From Winogradskyella sp. UBA3174 (GTDB taxonomy: Bacteria > Bacteroidota > Bacteroidia > Flavobacteriales > Flavobacteriaceae), in contig NZ_DEXW01000062.1 of NCBI RefSeq assembly GCF_002364335.1, positions 75,036-139,035 on the forward strand: DNA of 64,000 nt. The letters are read 5' to 3'. The translations under genes and the position numbers were made by a program. Each line of letters starts with the position of its first letter. Position 1 is the stretch's first letter. Below, piece after piece: positions 31,856-41,007 of this stretch. The notes under the pieces were generated by a model that ran no database searches, was not told the origin of the DNA, and worked only from the letters and a program-made list of their open reading frames with translations.

Positions 31856-33553
31856 ATGATTAAAAGTTACTGGAATAAAGGAGGTAAGCAAAAACGAATT
31901 ACAGTTTTTGTAGTGTTACTATTATTAGTGTTATTGTTCTTTTTTAGAGACGATTACCAACCTGTATTATTGTTTATAAGAAAGTATCTCTTTGTTATTA
32001 TAGTGAGTTTGTTAATACTAACACTTGGTTTAAGAAAGTTTAGAAAAACAGTAAAAACAGGAGGTCGTTTAGGTATTCTAGCATTATTAATAATCTTTTT
32101 TGGTATTCTTTATGTTTTTGGCTGGCATTATAATATGTATGATTACATGAAGACTTATAATGTTTTTAATAATCTTAATAAAGTTGAAATAAACGAACTA
32201 CCTCTTACACAAAATGAGCGAATTCAACCCTTACGAAATGTGTTTTCAATGGCCAATGAAAGTGTTGGTGAAACCAAAGATGTATCTTTACCACATTTAG
32301 TGAGAATAGGCACTGAGAACCAATGGACCATGGCAATTCAGCCAAGCGAAAAGTACATTATGCAGCGAATTAATGATAATACCGAAGAGGTGTTTTCTGT
32401 AAGCAGTACAACGCCGTTTCCAAGGTTTTCTAATGAGAATCGTATTGAAGTTACATTCTCAATTGGTGAATCTTTAAAGTTTAGCCGAAACACATACAAC
32501 GCAGTTGTACAGCGTTTTAATCCATGGATGTTAGTTAATTACGAACCAAGCGATACGTTTTATATGAAAAACGATTCTGGTTCTTGGGTTCAAGTGGTAA
32601 GCTTAATTAAATGGAAAGGTTTCTTTTTTCCGTATCCTTCATTTGGTGGTGTTATGATTATTGATAATGGAGAGCACGATATGAGTGATTATATAGAACG
32701 AATTACCATTGGTAAAGGAACATTTGTAAGTCCAGATGAAATAAAAAATCATCCATTTTTAAATAAGCAAAATACATTATCAGAAAAAGTATCTCAGTTG
32801 CAAGCAGAATCTTTAAAATTTTTAGGTGGCTTTAGTGATCCATTGCCTTGGAATATGGAAACCGCCGTTAAAATTCCAATGATGCCAAAAGATCAAAACC
32901 AACAGCCTTACGTTACAGATTTTGATTTTGCAGGTTCAAATTCAGATGCATATAGTGGCTTATACCATTGGTTTGGTTTAGAGCCAGTAGGTAATCAGCG
33001 TACCAGTTTAAGCTATAGTGTGTTTGTGCCAGCAGACGGAACGGACAAACTATATTACTACGATCATGCGACTAAAAAGCAAGGGTATGCTGGTGTTTCT
33101 GCAATGCCATTAAAAGTGAAAGAATCTCGTAAAGAATATGATTGGAATGCAAGTACACCTGTTGAGTTTAGACCCTATATAAAAGATATTGCTGGGAGAA
33201 AACGTATGTTTTTCTTAGGAACGATATCTTCTATTAGTTCTACTGACGCACAACAATTTGATGGCTCTGCTACACCCGATTTAGTATTAATAGATAGCGA
33301 GTACAGAGATGTGATTTGGATAGATGTAAAACATCCAAGTTCTTGGGATGAAACCGTTTATAACCAACTAAACGAAGCTTGGAGAGCCAGTGAAAGTATT
33401 GGCTACTTTTATAATGAAGAACCAAAAGATGAGGATATTATTGAGCAAGCTATAGACTCTATAATGATGATCCCAAAAGTTGAAGATAATTCTAAACAAA
33501 TAGATGTACTTCAACGTCAATTAGATTCTTTGAAGGCTTTAGGTGGTCAATAG
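31856..33553 (+). CDS. large membrane-anchored protein of unknown function, last gene of the cluster
   Basis: A 565-residue protein. A basic start (MIKSYWNKGGKQKR) is followed by three hydrophobic helices at about residues 15-30, 40-57 and 72-92. A large domain of about 440 residues, rich in aromatics and beta-like segments, follows and is probably extracytoplasmic (for example WKGFFFPYPSFGGVMII near 255 and GLYHWFGLEPVGNQRT near 365). The C-terminus is a short acidic coiled coil (SKQIDVLQRQLDSLKALG). No enzymatic motif is recognised. A strong terminator 32 bases later closes the cluster. It may be the envelope-facing component. Confidence 0.8.
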   Translation: MIKSYWNKGGKQKRITVFVVLLLLVLLFFFRDDYQPVLLFIRKYLFVIIVSLLILTLGLRKFRKTVKTGGRLGILALLIIFFGILYVFGWHYNMYDYMKTYNVFNNLNKVEINELPLTQNERIQPLRNVFSMANESVGETKDVSLPHLVRIGTENQWTMAIQPSEKYIMQRINDNTEEVFSVSSTTPFPRFSNENRIEVTFSIGESLKFSRNTYNAVVQRFNPWMLVNYEPSDTFYMKNDSGSWVQVVSLIKWKGFFFPYPSFGGVMIIDNGEHDMSDYIERITIGKGTFVSPDEIKNHPFLNKQNTLSEKVSQLQAESLKFLGGFSDPLPWNMETAVKIPMMPKDQNQQPYVTDFDFAGSNSDAYSGLYHWFGLEPVGNQRTSLSYSVFVPADGTDKLYYYDHATKKQGYAGVSAMPLKVKESRKEYDWNASTPVEFRPYIKDIAGRKRMFFLGTISSISSTDAQQFDGSATPDLVLIDSEYRDVIWIDVKHPSSWDETVYNQLNEAWRASESIGYFYNEEPKDEDIIEQAIDSIMMIPKVEDNSKQIDVLQRQLDSLKALGGQ

Positions 33554-33584
33554 CATTCCCACAATATAAATTATTTTATGATAT

Positions 33585-33623
33585 AGACCTTTTAGATTTT
33601 AAACTTTTAAAAGGTCTTTTTTT
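33585..33623 (+). terminator. intrinsic terminator closing the 24.3-33.6 kb cluster
   Basis: AGACCTTTTA (33585-33594) and TAAAAGGTCT (33608-33617) form a perfect 10-bp stem followed by a T run. Confidence 0.88.
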
Positions 33624-33790
33624 GTGTTTTATTTATAAATAAACTACTTACGCTTAAAAAAGAAAGCATAAATATAAGTTATGATTTCTATTGTTATTAT
33701 AAATATGGTTTGCTTTGAGGTCTATATTTTGAGGTTTAGATTTACGGTTGCGGTATTAGCAAATAAGTCTAACAAAAAACCAAGAAATAT

Positions 33791-34483
33791 ATGAGCCAAA
33801 ATTCTAAATTAACATTCTATTCAGAAAACGGACAGGAAACAGAAATTAAGCCTTTAATAGAAAAGGTGCTAACCGCAGAAGAGCAAGCTAAATTGACACC
33901 AGATAGTGTTATTCAGAGTTTAAAAGATGGTAATTACCGTTTTGTAAACAACGATTTAACGGCTAGAGATCATACTGCTCAAATACGTAAAGCCACAGAT
34001 GGTCAATATCCAAAAGCTGTAATATTATCTTGTTTAGACAGTCGCATTCCGGTTGAGGATGTTTTTGATAAAGGGATTGGTGATTTATTTGTTGGTCGTG
34101 TAGCAGGTAACTTTGTGAATGAAGACATGTTAGGTAGTATGGAATTTGGTTGTAAAGTAGCTGGTTCTAAGTTAATTTTAGTTTTAGGTCACGAACACTG
34201 TGGTGCTGTAAAAGCTGCTGTAGATAATGTAAAGCTTGGAAATATTACAGCAATGCTTTCTAAGATCAGACCTGTAGTAGAAAAACTCAGTAAAGATTAT
34301 AAAGGTGATAAAACATCTGCAAACGAAGAATTTGTACATATGGTTTGTGAGCACAACGTTCTTAAAACAATTAATGACATTAGAGTAAACAGTCCCATCT
34401 TAAAAGAAATGGAAGATAATGGTGAGATAAAAATTGTTGGAGGTGTTTATGATATGGACACTGGTCAAGTAGACTTTTTATAG
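33791..34483 (+). CDS. beta-class carbonic anhydrase
   Basis: A 230-residue zinc enzyme that interconverts CO2 and bicarbonate. The zinc ligands are Cys81, His134 and Cys137 (SCLDSRIPVE and LGHEHCGAV), with the Asp83-Arg85 catalytic dyad in CLDSR. The N-terminal 40 residues are longer than in minimal family members. The absence of a signal peptide suggests a cytoplasmic location. The SulP transporter gene follows 43 bases later on the same strand, which suggests that bicarbonate or CO2 handling and anion transport are linked. Confidence 0.95.
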   Translation: MSQNSKLTFYSENGQETEIKPLIEKVLTAEEQAKLTPDSVIQSLKDGNYRFVNNDLTARDHTAQIRKATDGQYPKAVILSCLDSRIPVEDVFDKGIGDLFVGRVAGNFVNEDMLGSMEFGCKVAGSKLILVLGHEHCGAVKAAVDNVKLGNITAMLSKIRPVVEKLSKDYKGDKTSANEEFVHMVCEHNVLKTINDIRVNSPILKEMEDNGEIKIVGGVYDMDTGQVDFL

Positions 34484-34526
34484 ATTTTATTTTTCTCTTT
34501 ATTCATTTTAATGTTATTCTCATATT

Positions 34527-36182
34527 ATGATTTCAAAGTTTTACGATTTAAAGAATCTTAAAGGTGACTTAACAGGTGGTTTGGTAGCTGGTGTTGTAGC
34601 ATTGCCTTTAGCATTAGCTTTTGGTGTACAATCTGGTTTAGGTGCGACTGCTGGCTTATATGGCGCGATTGCCGTTGGAATATTTGCCGCTATTTTTGGT
34701 GGTACAGCAACACAAGCTAGTGGTCCCACAGGTCCAATGACCGTTGTTTCTGCAGCCTTAGTTATTGCTGCAATTGAAATCACTGGAAGTCTTGAAAGTG
34801 CCATGGGAATTATTGTACTTACATTTCTATTAGGTGGATTGTTACAAATCGTATTTGGTCTCATTAATATAGCCAGTTATGTAAAATACTTTCCTTATCC
34901 TGTGGTTTCAGGGTTTATGAGTGGCGTAGGGCTCATTATAATTATACTACAATTATTTCCGTTTGCTGGATTGTCTTCAGCAAAATCAACATGGTTGGTA
35001 ATGCAAGATTTACCCAGGCTATTTACAGATTTCAATTGGCAGGCTTTAGCCTTGGGTGCTTTAACTGTAATTATTTACTATGTCTTTCCACTTATTACAA
35101 AAGCAATACCAAGTGCTTTAGTTGCATTAGTGGCGGCATCTATTGCTAGTTTCTTTTTGCAATGGGATGTGCCAATAATTGGTGAAATACCTTCTGGCTT
35201 GCCGTCGATTCAAGTTGAAGGCTTGTTTTCAATAGATCCAAGTGCTTATTTTTTAGTTGCAGAATACGCTGTTGTATTGGCAGTTTTAGGTTCTATAGAC
35301 TCATTGTTAACCTCTGTAATTGCTGATAATATGACAAAGACGAAGCATAATAGTAACAGAGAACTTATAGGTCAAGGTATTGGCAATGCTATAGCTGCGA
35401 TATTTGGCGGAATTCCAGGTGCTGGCGCGACAAAAGGAACTGTAGTGAATATTAATTCTGGTGGCCGTACTCGCGTTTCAGGTACCATTCATGGTCTCGT
35501 ATTATTAGCCGTATTACTTGGTCTAGGGAAGCTTGCAGGTTATATTCCGCTGGCTGTTTTAGCAGGCTTATTAATTCCTATTGGTTTTAAAATCATTGAT
35601 GTAAAAGGATTTAAACATTTACTGGCTGTACCTCGTGCAGATGCTGTTGTACTTATCATCGTACTTTTAATGACTACGTTTGGAAGCTTGATACAAGCCG
35701 TAGCGGTCGGCTTATTATTAGCGTCTTTATTATTTATGAAACGCGCTAGCGATATCGGAGAGGAAGGAATGAAAGTAGGAACTTTAGCTGGTTTTGATGG
35801 TGAAAAACCTTGGCAAGATGAACTAGGATTTTATGAAAGCTATAAAGATAAGGTTTACATAAAGCATTTATATGGTCCTTTATTTTTTGGTTTTACATCC
35901 CATTTTCAAGATGAAATGAAAAATATTCCTGAAAATATTAAAGTCTTAATCATCCGAATGGATCGTGTTCCTTATATCGATCAATCAGGATTGTATGCGC
36001 TTGAGAATGCGGTTATGGATTTACATACCAAAGGTGTTAAAGTCATTCTAACAGCAGTACAAGAGCAACCTAAGGATAAATTGATTTCTATTGATATTGT
36101 ACCCGATTTAATTCCAGAAGAGCATTTGTTTGAGACTATAAACGAAGGATTTGATTATTTAGAATCTAAATTTAATTTATAA
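34527..36182 (+). CDS. SulP family inorganic anion transporter with STAS domain
   Basis: A 551-residue permease. About 12-14 membrane segments run from residue 15 to 410, with the family hallmarks GGLVAGVVALPLALAFGVQS near 17-36 and FGGTATQASGPTGPMTVV near 57-74. The C-terminal STAS domain (about 430-545) includes IRMDRVPYIDQSGLYALENA, where the Asp-Gln-Ser segment is the usual regulatory or phosphorylation-like site. SulP members carry sulfate, bicarbonate or dicarboxylates. Placement right after a carbonic anhydrase makes a bicarbonate role (BicA-like) the most attractive inference. Confidence 0.92.
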   Translation: MISKFYDLKNLKGDLTGGLVAGVVALPLALAFGVQSGLGATAGLYGAIAVGIFAAIFGGTATQASGPTGPMTVVSAALVIAAIEITGSLESAMGIIVLTFLLGGLLQIVFGLINIASYVKYFPYPVVSGFMSGVGLIIIILQLFPFAGLSSAKSTWLVMQDLPRLFTDFNWQALALGALTVIIYYVFPLITKAIPSALVALVAASIASFFLQWDVPIIGEIPSGLPSIQVEGLFSIDPSAYFLVAEYAVVLAVLGSIDSLLTSVIADNMTKTKHNSNRELIGQGIGNAIAAIFGGIPGAGATKGTVVNINSGGRTRVSGTIHGLVLLAVLLGLGKLAGYIPLAVLAGLLIPIGFKIIDVKGFKHLLAVPRADAVVLIIVLLMTTFGSLIQAVAVGLLLASLLFMKRASDIGEEGMKVGTLAGFDGEKPWQDELGFYESYKDKVYIKHLYGPLFFGFTSHFQDEMKNIPENIKVLIIRMDRVPYIDQSGLYALENAVMDLHTKGVKVILTAVQEQPKDKLISIDIVPDLIPEEHLFETINEGFDYLESKFNL

Positions 36183-36234
36183 TTTTCGTGGACACTTAGA
36201 AATAGTAATTGTCTAATTAGATAACGTTTAACTT

Positions 36235-36966
36235 ATGAAAAGTAGTATTTATATCTTTTGTATTATAGTATTGTGCAGTTGTAAGCCCTTAGCTGCTAAG
36301 TTAATTTTGGGAGTAGATACAACTCCAGAATGGCAAACTAATGGAGAGATTGAGCAGGCTTTTAAAAATTATGAAATTCCAGAAATTAATCGATTTGTGC
36401 TCGATACTGCTGTGTATTCAAAAAATGTCATATCTAAAGTTTATAAAACATTAGATAAACTAAAATCAAAAGAGGTAGCAATCGATTCTGTAATGAAATC
36501 TAATTTCGAGGAATCTACTAGTGATAACCTTCAGCCTGTTCAAGTAAGGTATTTTGATAGTTTAGGATTGCCAATTTTTAAATTAGTTAATTGTTATGTC
36601 GATAATCCTTATAAAATGGACTGGAATGTTGATGGAGCATTCGACAGTTACCCACCATATATTGACAACGCTGTTTTAAACTTTAAAAATCAGGAACTAT
36701 CTTTTTTTATGCCGATGCTAAGTAAGATTAATGGTGAAAAAGTAACGCTTGCAGAAGTCCCTAAAAGTGAATATTATGCAATTGTGTTCTGGAATGATTT
36801 TTTTAAAAAACCTTCGAAAAAATTAATAGATAAGATTCAGGCTATAGAGAACGATAGAGAAAACACCTTTGTTTTTTATGTGAACAATAATAATTCTGAA
36901 ATTTATGAATTGATTCCTGAAGATGAAAGAGCAGTTTATTTTGAAAATTTGAAAACCAAACTTTAA
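36235..36966 (+). CDS. putative lipoprotein, unknown function
   Basis: A 243-residue protein with a short hydrophobic signal ending in IVLCSC. Cys16 (or Cys14) would be the lipidated residue, placing it in the envelope. The mature part is acidic and aromatic with no recognised domain; TPEWQTNGEIEQAFKNYEIP lies near the N-terminus, and EKVTLAEVPKSEYYAIVFWN near residue 170 looks like a thioredoxin-like strand, though without CxxC. It stands 52 bases after the SulP gene. The gap after it (36967-37165) holds no gene. Confidence 0.75.
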   Translation: MKSSIYIFCIIVLCSCKPLAAKLILGVDTTPEWQTNGEIEQAFKNYEIPEINRFVLDTAVYSKNVISKVYKTLDKLKSKEVAIDSVMKSNFEESTSDNLQPVQVRYFDSLGLPIFKLVNCYVDNPYKMDWNVDGAFDSYPPYIDNAVLNFKNQELSFFMPMLSKINGEKVTLAEVPKSEYYAIVFWNDFFKKPSKKLIDKIQAIENDRENTFVFYVNNNNSEIYELIPEDERAVYFENLKTKL

Positions 36967-37165
36967 GACTCAAGAAAACCAAAAAAAATCTTTTTGTGAT
37001 AGTATTATCTATCATGATCAATTTAAATCTATACATGTACTAATTGTCATGCAGGTTTTAATTAATGTCCTTGATTGTTAAATTGTTGCATCTTATTTTT
37101 TTTCTGAAACAACAATCCGTATTAAATTAAAATCTGTTTTGTTGTACAAAACCTTTGACGTTTAG

Positions 37166-37630
37166 TCAGTAATCTAAGAGCATCTTTATATCCGCACGTT
37201 TATAAGGAGTACCTTTCTCAAGGTCTAATTCTTTAAAGCCATACTTTCTATAGAGATATATAGCATTTTCTAATTTAGTGTTAGAATAGAGTAGTAGTGA
37301 ATTTAGATTTTGTGCTTTACCGAAGTCGATACAATATTGTAATAACTGTTGTCCAATTCTTTGCCCACGTTCTTTAGGTAACACGGCCATTTTGGTGAGT
37401 TCTAAAATTCCTTTTGTCTCAGTTGGCATTAAAGCGACTGTTCCGACAACCTTATCAGCTTTCAAGGCAAAGAATATAAAACCACCTTTATCAATGATAT
37501 ATTCATCTGGTTGGCTTAAGACGGCTTCATCAAAAGGTTCAACATAGAAATAGGTTTTAAGCCATTCAATATTTAGATCATAGAAGTTTTGTGCGTACTC
37601 GCTTTTATAATTGATAATCTTAATGGCCAT
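37166..37630 (-). CDS. GNAT family N-acetyltransferase
   Basis: A 154-residue acetyltransferase. The acetyl-CoA pyrophosphate loop is LPKERGQRIGQQLLQYC near residues 88-104, preceded by the beta-4 stretch ILELTKMAV and followed by LYRKYGFKEL, as in small-molecule or protein acetylating GNATs. The substrate cannot be inferred. Its ATG overlaps the end of hutG by 11 bases, so the two are translationally coupled. Confidence 0.9.
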   Translation of the reverse strand: MAIKIINYKSEYAQNFYDLNIEWLKTYFYVEPFDEAVLSQPDEYIIDKGGFIFFALKADKVVGTVALMPTETKGILELTKMAVLPKERGQRIGQQLLQYCIDFGKAQNLNSLLLYSNTKLENAIYLYRKYGFKELDLEKGTPYKRADIKMLLDY

Positions 37631-38633
37631 GTGCTCTCATAAAATCGGTGATTAAATAGGTGATGAGCTTTCCAATTTTTGTTTCCGTCTTTTTTGTTGG
37701 TGCTGCTTCACAGATGTGTAAATAGCTTGCTTTTTCATGCTGACCAAAATAATGAACGAATTGTCTCGTCTGTTTTACACTAAATCCACTCGGAGACATT
37801 GCGCTACTTGGCATATTTTCAATAGCATCGCAGTCTATTTCAATTCCGAAGTGTTTATTAGACACATGCTTTAAAGCAGATTCTAGCTCTGTATTAAAAT
37901 CTAATTCATTCCTAATTTCAATGGCTTCATAGGTATTGTATTTAATATGCTTATTTTTATTTAAAGTTTTAAATAATTCATGAGATGTATAATTTTCATG
38001 AAGTCCAAAAATGAAATAGTTTTTTAAGAAATCTTCATTGTATGCATAACTAAAACCATTTCCGCTATGTCTACCTTCCTCAGCTCTAAAGTCTGTATGT
38101 GCATCAAAATTAACAACGTTAATCTTGTCGTTGTTGGCTAATGAAGCACCTTTAATATTACCATAAGCGTTGTTATGCCCACCTCCAATAATTATTGGAA
38201 TTTTACCTGCTTTTATAATAGATGATATAACATACGTCACATCTTTATCTATAGATGCTACTAATGTTCGTGCTTCAGATATATTTTTTTTAGATGATTT
38301 TAATTCAACTAATTTTCGGTCTTCAGTATAATCTAAATGGCCTAAGATTAAAACACGCTTTGCTTTTGTAAAGCTATTACTTTGTGTATTTAACAAAACT
38401 TTTATTGCAGCTTCCCAAGCCTTGTAAGCACCTGTTTTTCCGTAATTTGCATAAACACCAATATCTTCTTTTATGCCAAAGACAACATAGTCAACGTCTA
38501 AATTATTAATATCATCGTATATGTTAGTGAGTTTAGGTAATAACTGAATATGTTCTCCAAATTTTGATTCTCCTTTACGGTCTTTTAATAAAGAGTCGCG
38601 ATCATTAGAGGTAAATAAAATGAGATTTTGCAT
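37620..38633 (-). CDS. hutG: arginase-family hydrolase, probable formimidoylglutamase
   Basis: A 337-residue ureohydrolase-fold enzyme. The dinuclear manganese ligands are visible as GGGHNNAYG, FDAHTDFR and EIDCDAIE, the three metal motifs of the arginase/agmatinase/formiminoglutamase family. NMPSSAMSPSGFSV near residue 275 matches the formimidoylglutamase subgroup. It would hydrolyse formimidoyl-glutamate to glutamate and formamide, the last step of histidine degradation. That agrees with hutI about 1 kb away, although the two are separated by a convergent gene. hutH and hutU are not in this window. Confidence 0.85.
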   Translation of the reverse strand: MQNLILFTSNDRDSLLKDRKGESKFGEHIQLLPKLTNIYDDINNLDVDYVVFGIKEDIGVYANYGKTGAYKAWEAAIKVLLNTQSNSFTKAKRVLILGHLDYTEDRKLVELKSSKKNISEARTLVASIDKDVTYVISSIIKAGKIPIIIGGGHNNAYGNIKGASLANNDKINVVNFDAHTDFRAEEGRHSGNGFSYAYNEDFLKNYFIFGLHENYTSHELFKTLNKNKHIKYNTYEAIEIRNELDFNTELESALKHVSNKHFGIEIDCDAIENMPSSAMSPSGFSVKQTRQFVHYFGQHEKASYLHICEAAPTKKTETKIGKLITYLITDFMRAHGH

Positions 38634-38682
38634 TTGGAAGTCGTTTTTAAAATAAATGTATAGTTTTTACAGTAAATTCAAA

Positions 38683-38690
38683 CAAAATTA
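38683..38690 (-). promoter_or_regulatory. putative hutG promoter, -7 box
   Basis: Minus strand TAATTTTG fits TAnnTTTG. It lies about 50 bases upstream of the hutG ATG. A TTG-containing -33 candidate is present but its spacing is short. Confidence 0.4.
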
Positions 38691-38731
38691 TAAAAACAAG
38701 AATTAACAATAACATTAAAAACACACAATTT

Positions 38732-39619
38732 ATGGAAAGTTCACCAAAAACAAGTACAGGATTAAAAGTAGGTTTAGGTATTCTATTAGTATTATTTTTA
38801 GGTACAGCATTTTACGCTTCTAAGCTTTACACAGAGAAACAAGAAACTGAAGCAACGTTAATTAGCGATAAGCAACAGGTAATGAACGATCTTAATAATA
38901 TGGCTAAAGAATATGATGCAGCCATCGCAGATAGTGAGGTTAAAAATCAAGATTTAATTTCTGCTAGAGGTCGCATCCAAGGATTAATGGATTCTTTAAA
39001 AGTATCTCAGAATAGTGTGAACAGTTTATGGAGATACAAGAAAAAATATATGGCTTTAGAAGAAGAAATGGATATTTTACTTGTAGAGAACGATCGTTTA
39101 AAAGGTGAAAATGAATTATTAGCAACGTCTTTAGATAGTACGCAAGTACAATTGGCAGAACGTACAATGTTTACAGATTCATTATTAGTACAAAATACTG
39201 AGTTAGCTACTGTTGTAGAAGATGCAGCAGCACTACAAACTGTTGGTTTAATAGGAATGGGAGTTATAGAAAGGAGTAGTGGGAAACAAATACCAACTGA
39301 GCGCGCTAGACGCAGTGATAAGATTAAAGTATGTTTCTCCATTGCTAAGAATAAATTAACCGAAGCAGGTGACAAAGAATTGTATGTACAAGTCATAGAT
39401 CCTAACAATAATGTTTTAGGATCAAATAATCAGGTGCAATTTGAAGATCAAGTATTAAACTATAGTTTGATGAGCCGTTTTAACTATGAGAATAGAACAT
39501 TACAAATTTGTGAGTATATTTCACAATTAGATGATTCTAAATTTGAGAAGGGTACTTATAGAATCAGTGTATTTAATGACAAAGAATTAATGTCATCTTC
39601 AGAATTTGTTTTGAAATAA
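38732..39619 (+). CDS. membrane-anchored coiled-coil protein, unknown
   Basis: A 295-residue protein. A short cytoplasmic start and one hydrophobic helix (about residues 12-29, VGLGILLVLFLGTAFYAS) are followed by a coiled coil from about 33 to 150 (for example EEMDILLVENDRLKGENEL). The C-terminal domain of about 120 residues has beta strands (DKIKVCFSIAKNKL; KELYVQVIDPNNNVLGS; KGTYRISVFND), resembling an immunoglobulin-like or chaperone-type sandwich. This suggests an inner-membrane tether with a periplasmic head. It stands alone between hutG (divergent) and hutI (convergent), with a terminator just after it. Confidence 0.82.
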   Translation: MESSPKTSTGLKVGLGILLVLFLGTAFYASKLYTEKQETEATLISDKQQVMNDLNNMAKEYDAAIADSEVKNQDLISARGRIQGLMDSLKVSQNSVNSLWRYKKKYMALEEEMDILLVENDRLKGENELLATSLDSTQVQLAERTMFTDSLLVQNTELATVVEDAAALQTVGLIGMGVIERSSGKQIPTERARRSDKIKVCFSIAKNKLTEAGDKELYVQVIDPNNNVLGSNNQVQFEDQVLNYSLMSRFNYENRTLQICEYISQLDDSKFEKGTYRISVFNDKELMSSSEFVLK

Positions 39620-39647
39620 TATTGACAGTTTGATTGGTTGATAGCAG

Positions 39648-39676
39648 AAGCCGGAAGTTTTACTTTCGGCTTTTTT
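39648..39676 (+). terminator. intrinsic terminator after the coiled-coil gene
   Basis: AAGCCGGAAG (39648-39657) pairs with CTTTCGGCTT (39663-39672), one G-T pair, a 5-base loop and a T run. It sits between convergent genes. Confidence 0.8.
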
Positions 39677-39678
39677 AG

Positions 39679-40914
39679 TTATAACAATTGTCCATTTATA
39701 ATAATTTGTTCGACAGGGTTATGTGCAAAGGTATAAGGAATCTCAGTATAATCATTTAGTGGCTTAGTGATTATAAGATTTGCTTTTTTCCCTCTTGTTA
39801 TACTACCATACATATTACTAATACCCATGGCATATGCACCATTTATTGTTGCTGCATTAATCGCCTCTTCTGGTGTCATTTTTAGTTTTACACAAGCTGC
39901 ACTTACTACAAAATTCATATTACCGCTTGGTGCAGAACCTGGATTGTAATCTGTAGCAATTGCTAGAGGTAAACCAGCATCTATTAAAGCTCTTGCAGGT
40001 GTATAAGGAATACTCAAAAAGTATGAGCAACCAGGTAAAGCCACAGGTATGGTTTCTGTGTTATTTAAAGCTTCAATATCTGAGTCATTCAATTCTTCTA
40101 AATGATCTACGGATAAAGCATTGTATTTTGTACCTAAAGCAATTCCTCCCAAAACATTAAATTGATTAACATGAATTTTTGGACGTAAGTGATGCTCTAA
40201 GCCGGCTTTAAGAATAGCTTCAGTATCATTAATATCAAAATATCCCTCTTCGCAAAACACATCAATATAATGTGCGATGTTTAATTTTGATGCTTCTGGT
40301 ATTAATTGTTCTGTAATGAGTTTTATATAATCTTGTTTGTTGTCTTTGTATTCTTTCGGAATAGCATGTGCAGCAAGTAATGTTGGAATAATAACGGCCA
40401 GACTTTCTTGCTTAATCCGTTTGATTACGCGTAGCATTTTTAATTCTGCTTCAACAGTAAGTCCGTAGCCCGTTTTAATTTCTATAGCACCAGTTCCCAT
40501 TGCTATCAATTCATTTACACGTTTTATAGATTGTGCATACAAATCATCTTCTGATGTTTTTTGTAGTAGTTCAGCTGAATTTAAGATGCCACCACCTTTA
40601 TTCGCTATTTCAGCATAGGTTAAACCGCTAATACGGTCTACAAACTCAGAAGTTCTATTACCAGCGTAAACGGTATGTGTATGAGAATCGCACCAAGAGG
40701 GTAATACAATCTTACCTGTTGCATCAATTGTAGTTTCTGCTTCCATGTCCTTACAATCTTCCATTTTACCAAATTCAATAATAGTATCGTTTTCAATATA
40801 GAGATAGGCATTTTCTAATATAGGTAGTGTTTTCATGTCCGCACCTTTTAAGATATTAACATTAGCTTCATGGACTTGAAGTAGTTGTTTAATGTTGGTA
40901 ATTAGAATTGACAT
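39679..40914 (-). CDS. hutI: imidazolonepropionase
   Basis: A 411-residue amidohydrolase-superfamily enzyme that converts imidazolonepropionate to formimidoylglutamate in histidine degradation. The first metal motif is SWCDSHTHTVYAGNR near residues 73-87. EIKTGYGL near 147 and LLAAHAIPKEYKD near 174 follow. The metal-binding HVNQFNVLGG lies near 247, and the late Asp is in ATDYNPGSAPSGN near 322, all matching HutI. The length is standard. It is transcribed toward the coiled-coil gene. Its product is the substrate of HutG (37620), so two steps of the pathway lie in this region. Confidence 0.95.
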   Translation of the reverse strand: MSILITNIKQLLQVHEANVNILKGADMKTLPILENAYLYIENDTIIEFGKMEDCKDMEAETTIDATGKIVLPSWCDSHTHTVYAGNRTSEFVDRISGLTYAEIANKGGGILNSAELLQKTSEDDLYAQSIKRVNELIAMGTGAIEIKTGYGLTVEAELKMLRVIKRIKQESLAVIIPTLLAAHAIPKEYKDNKQDYIKLITEQLIPEASKLNIAHYIDVFCEEGYFDINDTEAILKAGLEHHLRPKIHVNQFNVLGGIALGTKYNALSVDHLEELNDSDIEALNNTETIPVALPGCSYFLSIPYTPARALIDAGLPLAIATDYNPGSAPSGNMNFVVSAACVKLKMTPEEAINAATINGAYAMGISNMYGSITRGKKANLIITKPLNDYTEIPYTFAHNPVEQIIINGQLL

Positions 40915-40952
40915 AGTGAATGGCTTTGTGTAAAGATTGCTATTTTTTTGAA

Positions 40953-40989
40953 CAAAAAAAAACGCTTTTCATATTTAAAAAGCGTTTTT
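40953..40989 (-). terminator. intrinsic terminator downstream of the fumC / outer-membrane protein unit
   Basis: A stem AACGCTTTT (40961-40969) with AAAAGCGTT (40978-40986), extended by flanking A/T pairs. On the minus strand it is followed by a long T run (the A run at 40953-40962). It ends the transcript from fumC before hutI starts. Confidence 0.78.
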
Positions 40990-41007
40990 CATTAATTTAT
41001 GTCTAGT

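Noticed and set aside
24350..33553. Anti-phage defence island
   Set aside because: No nuclease, nucleotidyl cyclase, TIR, reverse transcriptase or effector domain was seen, and flanking genes are core metabolism without mobile elements.
36997..37014. TGATAG/CTATCA hairpin after the lipoprotein gene
   Set aside because: Six A/T-rich pairs with no T run; too weak for a terminator and common by chance in AT-rich DNA.
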